64,000 nt of DNA from Bosea vaviloviae (lineage in GTDB: Bacteria > Pseudomonadota > Alphaproteobacteria > Rhizobiales > Beijerinckiaceae): assembly GCF_001741865.1 (NCBI RefSeq), contig NZ_CP017147.1:6309794-6373793 (forward strand), read 5' to 3'. The position numbers and the translations under genes are program-made. Shown here in pieces: positions 8,995 to 15,469 of the stretch. Under the pieces are notes generated by a model that was not told where the DNA came from, did not search any database, and worked only from the letters and a program-made list of their open reading frames with translations. How positions within the stretch are numbered: the stretch's first letter is position 1; every line of letters begins with the position of its first letter.

Positions 8995-10209
8995 TTGGCC
9001 GGAACGCCGCTCACCGAGCTCAATCGGCCGCTCGGCCAGAATCGCCCCGCGCCTCATGGCAAACCATGGGGCCTTTGGCTTGCCCTGGGCGCGAGCGGCG
9101 CTGTCGGACTTGCGGTCGCCGCCCTGCTCTTCCTCGTCGCGACGCGCCGCGATCCCGATGGCGGCCAACCGATGGCGACGGCGCTGATCGAAAAGCGTAG
9201 CCCCCAATCGCAAGCGACATCGCCGACGCCGGCGGCCTCCACTCCGGAACTGCGAACCCAGACCAGCGCCAGCCAGCTCGAAAGCGAAGCCGGCGTGACC
9301 GTGGTGCGCCCGGGTGCGGGCGCGGAAGCGCCTGGCTCGATCGTCATCACCATTCCCGACAGCGCCGCGACGATAAAGCTCGCCTCCTCCCCCGACAGCC
9401 GGCTGGTCGAGCGCACGCGCCACGGCCTGCTGCCGAAGATCGGCCCCGACGGGGCGACGCCCGCCCAGATCTATGCCCGCCCGCTCGGACCGCAGCCCGC
9501 GACCAAGCCGGCAGGGCGGATCGCCCTGCTCGTCGGCGGCCTCGGCATCAGCCAGAGCGGCACCGCCGACGCCATCGCAAAGCTGCCGGGGGCGGTGTCG
9601 CTGGCCTTCGCGCCCTATGGTCCGGAGCTGGAGCGCACGGTCCAGCGCGCGCGCGGCGAAGGCCACGAGATTTTTCTCCAGGTGCCGATGGAGCCGTTCG
9701 ACTATCCCGACAACGACCCTGGCCCGCAAACCCTGCTGACCGGCCCGAAGGCGGCTGAGAATATCGACCGGCTGCAATGGGTGCTCGGGCGCTTCACCGG
9801 CTATGTCGGCATCGTCAATTTCCTCGGTGGGCGCCTGACGGCGGACGATGCCGCGCTCTCGCCGATCCTGCGCGAGATCTCCGGGCGCGGGCTCATCGTC
9901 GTCGATGACGGCTCCTCCTCGCGCAGCCTGCTTGCGACCTCGGCCACGCGCGCCCAGATCCCGGCGATGAAGGTCGATCGCGTCATCGACACGGTCGCCC
10001 GGGCCGACGCGATCGACAAGGAACTCGCCATGCTGGAAGCGCTGGCGCGCGAGCAGGGCATCGTCATCGCTTCGGCGAGCGCCCTGCCCGTCTCGATCGA
10101 GCGGATCGCGCGCTGGGCCCAATCGCTCGAGGCCAAGGGCATCCTCGTCGTGCCGGTCAGCGCGGCGCGCGGCTTCCGAAACCCGTCCTCGACAGGCTCC
10201 CTGCGATGA
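8995..10209 (+). CDS. Divergent polysaccharide deacetylase family protein
   Basis: This 404-residue protein belongs to the YibQ/DUF610 group, distantly related to NodB-type deacetylases. A membrane anchor lies at about residues 24-47 and is followed by a Pro/Ser/Ala-rich linker to about 150. The catalytic-like domain begins at GRIALLVGGLGIS and continues through LAFAPYGPELE, FLQVPMEPFDYP and GYVGIVNFLGGRLT. The substrate is unknown, and the usual deacetylase metal residues are poorly kept in this family. The start is a TTG with GAGG upstream; its stop overlaps the ATG of rppH. Members often sit next to envC and ctpA genes, suggesting an envelope role. Confidence 0.85.
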   Translation: MAGTPLTELNRPLGQNRPAPHGKPWGLWLALGASGAVGLAVAALLFLVATRRDPDGGQPMATALIEKRSPQSQATSPTPAASTPELRTQTSASQLESEAGVTVVRPGAGAEAPGSIVITIPDSAATIKLASSPDSRLVERTRHGLLPKIGPDGATPAQIYARPLGPQPATKPAGRIALLVGGLGISQSGTADAIAKLPGAVSLAFAPYGPELERTVQRARGEGHEIFLQVPMEPFDYPDNDPGPQTLLTGPKAAENIDRLQWVLGRFTGYVGIVNFLGGRLTADDAALSPILREISGRGLIVVDDGSSSRSLLATSATRAQIPAMKVDRVIDTVARADAIDKELAMLEALAREQGIVIASASALPVSIERIARWAQSLEAKGILVVPVSAARGFRNPSSTGSLR

Positions 10210-10715
10210 TCGCTTCCCCGCCCAAGGGCTATCGTCCCTGCGTCGGCCTCGCGCTGTTCAATGCGCAGGGCCTCGTCTTCATCGGCCGACGCGCCAATCG
10301 CAGCCTGCGCGAGCATGTTGCGGACGGCCATGAATGGCAGATGCCACAAGGCGGCATCGATGCGGGCGAGACGCCGCTCCAGGCGGCGAGGCGCGAGTTG
10401 CAGGAGGAGACCAACGTCACCTCCGCGACCCTGCTCTCTGAGGCGCCCGGCTGGCTCAGCTACGACCTGCCTGTCGATATCGGCAAGGAGGCATGGCGGG
10501 GGCGCTGGCGCGGCCAGGCACAGAAATGGTTCGCCTTCCGCCTCGACGGCTCTGATGACGAGATCAACACGCTCACCCCCGCCGGCGGCCACAAGGCCGA
10601 GTTCGATGCCTGGCGCTGGGAGAAGCTGGAGCGGACGCCTGCCTTGATCATCCCCTTCAAGCGCGAGGTCTATCTCCAGGTCGCGACATTGTTTGCGCCT
10701 TTCGCCAGACCTTAA
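10206..10715 (+). CDS. rppH: RNA pyrophosphohydrolase
   Basis: RppH removes pyrophosphate from 5'-triphosphorylated mRNA and so opens the RNase E decay pathway. The 169-residue Nudix protein carries a full Nudix box at about residues 49-73: GGIDAGETPLQ, then AARRELQEET. It also has the N-terminal YRPCVGLALFN and the C-terminal EFDAWRWEKLE element typical of RppH. The ATG overlaps the stop of the deacetylase-like gene (ATGA), indicating an operon with it. An alternative annotation would be diadenosine polyphosphate hydrolase, an activity of the same family. Confidence 0.95.
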   Translation: MIASPPKGYRPCVGLALFNAQGLVFIGRRANRSLREHVADGHEWQMPQGGIDAGETPLQAARRELQEETNVTSATLLSEAPGWLSYDLPVDIGKEAWRGRWRGQAQKWFAFRLDGSDDEINTLTPAGGHKAEFDAWRWEKLERTPALIIPFKREVYLQVATLFAPFARP

Positions 10716-10856
10716 GGGCTGCGCCTCCGGCGCCCCCCAATTCTCCTTCCCCCTGGTCATATCCGCGTTAAATTGAGCCGACAAATGATTCGCCCGTCGG
10801 ACCTGTCCCGACACGGTTGTCATGAAACCCACATGCGGCGGGACGACGCTCTAGGA

Positions 10857-11207
10857 ATGGTTGATTCGGTCAGCAGATTGCACGCCGCCGTCCTCGCAGC
10901 ACGTTCGCGCGATCCCGCCTTTTCGCGCACCGCCAAGCTGCTCGGCGAAGGCATGCCGAAAATGGCCAAGAAGGTCGCCGAGGAGGCCGTCGAGGTCGGG
11001 CTCGAAGCCGTGCAGGGCGATCGCCACCGCACCATCCTCGAAAGCGCCGACCTGATCTATAATCTGGTGGTTCTCTGGAGCGAGATCGGCATCGCGCCCG
11101 ACGATGTCTGGCACGAGATCGACCGCCGCGAGCAGCTCTACGGCATCGCCGAGAAGCTCCCCAAGGGACGGCCGATCAAGCTCGCCCAGCCGATCAACGT
11201 GGGCTGA
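10857..11207 (+). CDS. hisE: Phosphoribosyl-ATP pyrophosphatase-like protein (HisE/MazG fold)
   Basis: HisE hydrolyses phosphoribosyl-ATP to phosphoribosyl-AMP in histidine synthesis. The 116 residues have an all-alpha NTP pyrophosphatase fold with the metal-binding motifs KKVAEEAVEVGLEA and ESADLIYNLVVLW. I chose ATG 10857 because family members begin close to the first helix (SVSRLHAAV). ATG 10833 or TTG 10773 would add 8 or 28 residues with no similarity to the family. No other his gene is nearby, so this may be a stand-alone hisE or a paralogue with another nucleotide substrate. It lies 141 bases after rppH and could be cotranscribed. Confidence 0.8.
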   Translation: MVDSVSRLHAAVLAARSRDPAFSRTAKLLGEGMPKMAKKVAEEAVEVGLEAVQGDRHRTILESADLIYNLVVLWSEIGIAPDDVWHEIDRREQLYGIAEKLPKGRPIKLAQPINVG

Positions 11208-11304
11208 CGGCCGGTCCCATCTCTCGCCGTCTTCCTGGGCTTCGCCCTCGAGTCCGATCTTCGATCGGCCCGAGGATAAACTCCGCAAAGTCCCGGGATT
11301 CCAA

Positions 11305-11396
11305 GCGCGTCATGGTCGGGCTTGACCCGACCATCTCGTAAACCAGAGCGCTCTGGTCACGAGATTCTCGGGGCGCAAGCCCGAGAATGACGTCCT
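11305..11396. repeat. Mosaic palindromic repeat, family B, copy 1
   Basis: The element holds three stacked palindromes: ATGGTCGGG...CCCGACCAT (11312-11334), ACCAGAGCGCTCTGGT (11342-11357) and ATTCTCGGG...CCCGAGAAT (11364-11388). Related copies occur at 14457-14550 and 18024-18137. It fills most of the 266-base gap between the convergent hisE-like and SDR genes and could act as a two-way terminator. Confidence 0.75.
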
Positions 11397-11473
11397 CCGA
11401 TGGATTCCGGACCGGCGCCGCTGACGCGGCTTGTCCGGAATGACGCGAGACCGTTGCGTCAGAACCGCTTCCC

Positions 11474-12250
11474 TCAGCTCAGCATCCGCGTATCGCCGCA
11501 GACGGAGACCTCCTGGCCCGAGATCGTCTTGCCGAAGGGCGAGGCCAGGAAGACGATCTGCTTGGCGATGTCGTTTGGATCGACGAAACGCTTGATCGAG
11601 ACCCCGGCAAAGAGCCGCGCCGCCATCTCGTCATGCGAGATGTTCATGCTGCGCGCCTTGTTGGCGATGACGCTCTGGATGCGCGCGCCGTCGACCAGCC
11701 CTGGGCAGATCGCATTCGCCCTGATGCCGAACTCGCCGAGTTCGGCGGCCAGCGCCTTGGTGAAGCCGATTACGCCCCATTTCGCCGCCGCATAGGGCGA
11801 GCGCAGGGGAAAGCCATGCTTCCCCGCCTGGCTCGACAGGTTGACGATGCTGGCGTTGGCGGACTGCTTGAGATGCTCCACGGCAAGCCGCGTGCAGTTG
11901 AACTGGCCGGTCAGGTCGATGGCGACGCAAGCGTCCCAATCCGCCGGATCGATCTCGTCGACGCGGCCCGTCGGGCCGGCGATGCCGGCATTGTTGACCA
12001 GGCAGTCGAGCCCGCCCAACGCCGCCAGCGCCTCCCCGAACAGCCCGCCCACGGCCTTGCGGTCGGAGACGTCGCAGACCGATTGCGTGATCGCCGGGTC
12101 GCTCTGTGCCATCGCGGCCAGCGCCTCGCGATCGACGTCGCAGATATGCACCTTCGCTCCCTCGGCTGCGAAGGCGCGCGCCGTCGCGCGCCCGATGCCG
12201 CCTGCGCCGGCGGTGACGAGCACGCGCAAGCCCTCGATCTGCAAATCCAT
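11474..12250 (-). CDS. SDR family oxidoreductase
   Basis: This 258-residue short-chain dehydrogenase has the cofactor motif TAGAGGIG at about 12-19 (TGxxxGxG-like) and an acidic ICDVDRE after strand 2, which favours NAD. It also has NNAG near 87 and a catalytic Ser with YAAAK (VNLSSQAG, SPYAAAKWG). The C-terminal ISGQEVSVCGDTRML is of the FabG-like classical type. The substrate is unknown. It follows the GntR gene on the minus strand with a 37-base gap and faces away from the ABC and BKACE operon. Co-regulation suggests that it oxidises or reduces an alcohol or ketone of the same pathway. The ATG is preceded by AGGGAGAC. Confidence 0.85.
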   Translation of the reverse strand: MDLQIEGLRVLVTAGAGGIGRATARAFAAEGAKVHICDVDREALAAMAQSDPAITQSVCDVSDRKAVGGLFGEALAALGGLDCLVNNAGIAGPTGRVDEIDPADWDACVAIDLTGQFNCTRLAVEHLKQSANASIVNLSSQAGKHGFPLRSPYAAAKWGVIGFTKALAAELGEFGIRANAICPGLVDGARIQSVIANKARSMNISHDEMAARLFAGVSIKRFVDPNDIAKQIVFLASPFGKTISGQEVSVCGDTRMLS

Positions 12251-12287
12251 GACGCTGTCTCCCTGTGCTGCGGGCCCGCTGGCGGAA

Positions 12288-13067
12288 TCAATCCGATTCC
12301 CCGAGCTGCCCTGTCTGTTCGATATGTGCCGCTGCCGCACCGATGTCGGCTTCCAGCGCCGCCCGTGCCGCCACGGCGTCGCCGCGCCGCAAGGCCGCGA
12401 GCAGCTTCTCATGCTCCTGCATGGCGCGGCCACCCTTGAGCCGGCGCGGCTCATGGCGCATGTCGAGATTGAGGATCGGTCCGGCCTTGAGCCAGAGGCG
12501 CTCGATCATCTCGACCAGGCTCGGCATGCCGGCCGCCTCGTAGAGGGCGAAATGCAGGTCGCGATTGGCGGCGACCGCGCCGGCCGGGTCCGGCGCCTCG
12601 GCGCTCGCAGCCTGCCGGAAAGCGGCCTCATGCGCGGCGATCCGGGCGAGCTGATCCGGCGTCACCTTGCGCGCCGCCTCCTCGGCGGCGAAGCCCTCGA
12701 CGACCAGCCGCAATCGCGTCAGCTCCCGGAACTGCGCCAGCGTCAGCACCGGCACGCGCACCGCCCGCCCCGGCAGAACCTCGAGCGCCCCATCGGCAGC
12801 GAGCCGGCTCACCGCCTCGCGCACCGGCATCATCGAGACGCCAAGCGCCTCGGCGACGCGGCGCAGCGACAATTTCTCACCCGGTGCGAGACGGCCTGCG
12901 ACTAGGAGCGCGCGCAATTCGGTGGTGACCCGCTCGCCCAGGGTCTCGCGCGCCAGCGCGCCGACCTCCTCCAGCGCCCACGGATCGCGCGGCGTCTCCG
13001 CCGCGCCGGGCGCATCATCGGCCATGGCGGCGGCAGGAACGGGTGAGGGCTGGACATGGCCAATCAT
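12288..13067 (-). CDS. GntR family transcriptional regulator (FCD subfamily)
   Basis: This 259-residue repressor-type protein has a winged helix at about residues 45-110 (KLSLRRVAEALGVSMMPVRE) and an all-alpha FCD ligand domain at about 120-250. FCD proteins usually bind carboxylate effectors through a metal site. The ATG at 13067 was chosen because the longer GTG form (13091) would run through a perfect palindrome, TGTGATCACA, which is better explained as an operator. It lies between the SDR gene and the divergent ABC operon, so it is probably the local regulator of both. The effector is presumably the imported compound or a pathway intermediate. Confidence 0.88.
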   Translation of the reverse strand: MIGHVQPSPVPAAAMADDAPGAAETPRDPWALEEVGALARETLGERVTTELRALLVAGRLAPGEKLSLRRVAEALGVSMMPVREAVSRLAADGALEVLPGRAVRVPVLTLAQFRELTRLRLVVEGFAAEEAARKVTPDQLARIAAHEAAFRQAASAEAPDPAGAVAANRDLHFALYEAAGMPSLVEMIERLWLKAGPILNLDMRHEPRRLKGGRAMQEHEKLLAALRRGDAVAARAALEADIGAAAAHIEQTGQLGESD

Positions 13068-13082
13068 GTCTGCCAACCTAAC

Positions 13083-13092
13083 TGTGATCACA
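13083..13092. promoter_or_regulatory. Palindromic operator candidate for the GntR regulator
   Basis: TGTGATCACA is a perfect 10-bp palindrome in the 118-base divergent region between gntR (start 13067) and the binding-protein gene (start 13186). It stands 16 bases upstream of the gntR start codon, a position suited to autoregulation and control of the divergent operon. Confidence 0.5.
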
Positions 13093-13185
13093 GATCACGA
13101 CAAGCGGCTCCAAGACCGCAACTTCAAAAAGACCACCGCTCGACAATCCAGCGCAAAGCGCGGAACCGTTCTGGGAGGAACGCCT

Positions 13186-14451
13186 ATGACAGATCGACAG
13201 CCATCGAAATTCCGCGTCTCGCGTCGTCAGGCGCTGGTCGGCATCAGTGCGGGCGCAGCCACCGGGCTGATCGCCTGCCCCTCGCTGATCCTGGCGCAGA
13301 CGCCCGACGCCATCCGCTACGGGCATCTGACGCCGCGCACCGGCTTCCTCGGTCCGCTCGGAGAGTACGGCGTGATGGCCGTCGATCTCGCGGTCGAGGA
13401 GATCAATGCGGCAGGCGGCGTCAACGGGCGCAAGCTCGAGGCGCTGAAGGAGGATTCGGTCAATCCGCAGACCGCCTCGACCAAAGCCGAGCGCATGATC
13501 GAGCGCGACAAGGTCGCCTGCATCCTCGGCGAGATTTCCTCGGCCTCCTGCCTGACGATCTCGCAGGTCGCGGCCCGCAACAAGACGCTCTTCGTCAACA
13601 CCGGCGGCAATTCCGACGCGTTGCGCGGCGAAAGCTGCAACCGCTACATGTTCCATGTCGAGCACCAGAACTCGATGTATGTGAAGAGCTGCGGCCGCTC
13701 GCTGATGGCGCAGGGGCTGGTCAAGGGCAAGAAGTGGTTCTCACTGACCGCCGACTACGCCTTCGGCCATGACCTGCTCAAGGTCGCCAAGCGCTTCATG
13801 GAAGCCAATGGCGGCCAGTTCGCCGCCGACAAGCTGGTGCCGACCGACGCGACCGACTTCTCGGCGCTGCTGATCGAGATCCGCGCCGCCAAGCCCGATC
13901 TGGTGATCTCCAACCTCGCCGGCAACCAGATCACCAATTTCCTGAAGCAGTATTCCGAGTTCGGACTGACCTTCCCGGTCGCCGGCTTCGGCTTCGACAC
14001 GGCCCTCGCCTGGGCCGCCGGCAAGGACAATTTCGGCGGCGTCTGGCCCTGCGTCTGGCATCACCTGATCGACACGCCCGAGACCAAGAAATTCGTCGCG
14101 GCCTTCACCAAGAAATACGGCAAGCCCCCGGAGAACCAGGCCTGGGGCGACTACACGGCCGTGAAGATCATGGCCCAGTCGATGAACGAGCTGAAGAGCA
14201 CGGACACCGCAAAAATCCTCGAATATTGGGAGAAAGGCGCAAAGTTCGACGTGATGAAGACGCGACCCGGCTATTTCCGCGCCTCCGACCACCAGCTCAT
14301 GAGCGAGATGTACACGATCACCGCTCTGCCGGCGGCGCAGGTGAAGAACCAGTGGGACCTCTTCACCTCCTCACCGCCGGTCCCTGGCCCGAACGAGGAA
14401 CTCGAGGTCATCGCCACCCAGGGCGACGAGGCCATCTGCAAGATGAGCTGA
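13186..14451 (+). CDS. Branched-chain-type ABC transporter substrate-binding protein
   Basis: This 421-residue periplasmic binding protein is of the Leu/Ile/Val (type I fold) family. The N-terminus FRVSRRQALVGISAG carries a twin-arginine signal, and cleavage probably follows LILAQ (about residue 38). The core begins AIRYGHLTPRTGFLGPLG and continues through INAAGGVNGRKLE and ATDFSALLIEIRAAKPD, all typical. The substrate is unlikely to be a simple branched-chain amino acid, because the following genes encode a beta-hydroxy acid dehydrogenase and a beta-keto acid cleavage enzyme. The ATG has a strong GGGAGGAA site. A palindromic repeat separates it from the permease gene. Confidence 0.92.
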   Translation: MTDRQPSKFRVSRRQALVGISAGAATGLIACPSLILAQTPDAIRYGHLTPRTGFLGPLGEYGVMAVDLAVEEINAAGGVNGRKLEALKEDSVNPQTASTKAERMIERDKVACILGEISSASCLTISQVAARNKTLFVNTGGNSDALRGESCNRYMFHVEHQNSMYVKSCGRSLMAQGLVKGKKWFSLTADYAFGHDLLKVAKRFMEANGGQFAADKLVPTDATDFSALLIEIRAAKPDLVISNLAGNQITNFLKQYSEFGLTFPVAGFGFDTALAWAAGKDNFGGVWPCVWHHLIDTPETKKFVAAFTKKYGKPPENQAWGDYTAVKIMAQSMNELKSTDTAKILEYWEKGAKFDVMKTRPGYFRASDHQLMSEMYTITALPAAQVKNQWDLFTSSPPVPGPNEELEVIATQGDEAICKMS

Positions 14452-14456
14452 AGCGC

Positions 14457-14550
14457 CGTCATTCTCGGGCAGCGCTTAGCGCTGACCCGAGAAACTCATG
14501 ACCATAGCCCTCTGGTTTCCGAGATGGTCGGGTCAAGCCCGACCATAACG
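14457..14550. repeat. Mosaic palindromic repeat, family B, copy 2
   Basis: ATTCTCGGG with CCCGAGAA flanks an inner AGCGCTTAGCGCT, followed by ATGGTCGGG with CCCGACCAT. The element occupies nearly the whole gap between the binding-protein gene and the permease gene of one importer. It could form stable hairpins in the polycistronic mRNA. Confidence 0.75.
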
Positions 14551-14585
14551 GCATTCCATTCCACGCAGCGAACGAAAGCCAACCC

Positions 14586-15461
14586 TTGCTCACCCTCTTC
14601 ATCCAGCAGGTACTGAACGGGCTGCTCGACGGGGTCTATTACCTCCTGATCGCGCTCGGCCTGTCGCTGATCTTCTCGCTTGGCGGCATCGTCAACCTGG
14701 CCCATGGCGCCTTCTATGCGATCGGCGCCTATCTCACGATCGTGCTCGCGCCCCATATCGGCTTCGGCGGCGCGATCATCGCCTCGCCGCTGCTGGTGGC
14801 GCTGATCGGCATCGTCGTCGAGCGCGGCCTGTTCCAGCGCTTCTACCGCTCGGACCCGATCCTCTCTCTGCTCCTGACCTTCGGGCTCGCCATGGTGGCG
14901 GAACAGTCGCTGCGCATGATTTTTGGCGCGCCACCGCTCTCCTTCTCGATCCCCGCCGCATTGCGCGGCCAGATTATCTTCGGCGAGTTCATCTATTCCC
15001 GCTATCGCGCCTTGCTGCTGCTGATCGCAGCCGCCTGCGTGCTCGGCCTCTGGTTCCTGCTCCAGCGCACCGCCTTTGGCCGCGTCGTGCGCGCCGGCGT
15101 GCAGAACCCCGACATGGTCGGCGCGCTCGGCATCTCGCTGCAGCCTTACATGATGGCGGTCGCAGGCCTCGGCATCGGGCTTGCGGGGCTCGCCGGCGTC
15201 TTGCTCGCGCCGATCTATTCGATCCACCCGGCCATGGGCCAGGAGATCATCACGCCCGCCTTCGTCGTCGTCGTCATCGGCGGACTCGGTTCCTTCTGGG
15301 GCGTGGTGGTGGCCGCGCTGATGGTCGGCCTGGTCAAAGGCATCACCATCGGGCTCGGCTACACGCAATGGTCGACCGCCGTGATCTATCTGATGATGCT
15401 GCTCGTTCTGCTGTTCAGGCCCCGCGGCCTGTTCGGCGAACGCATCCAGCGCTTTGAGTGA
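14586..15461 (+). CDS. livH: Branched-chain-type ABC transporter permease (LivH-like)
   Basis: This 291-residue inner-membrane permease has about eight hydrophobic segments and begins MLTLFIQQVLNGLLDGVYYL. It carries the family signature SLIFSLGGIVNLAHGAFYAIG at about residues 30-50 and the cytoplasmic contact loop region GALGISLQPYMMAVAG. The start is a TTG; no ATG lies before the first membrane segment. Its stop overlaps the region just upstream of the fused permease-ATPase gene (8 bases), so they are one operon. It would form a heterodimer with the permease half of that fusion. Confidence 0.92.
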   Translation: MLTLFIQQVLNGLLDGVYYLLIALGLSLIFSLGGIVNLAHGAFYAIGAYLTIVLAPHIGFGGAIIASPLLVALIGIVVERGLFQRFYRSDPILSLLLTFGLAMVAEQSLRMIFGAPPLSFSIPAALRGQIIFGEFIYSRYRALLLLIAAACVLGLWFLLQRTAFGRVVRAGVQNPDMVGALGISLQPYMMAVAGLGIGLAGLAGVLLAPIYSIHPAMGQEIITPAFVVVVIGGLGSFWGVVVAALMVGLVKGITIGLGYTQWSTAVIYLMMLLVLLFRPRGLFGERIQRFE

Positions 15462-15469
15462 GGGACGCC

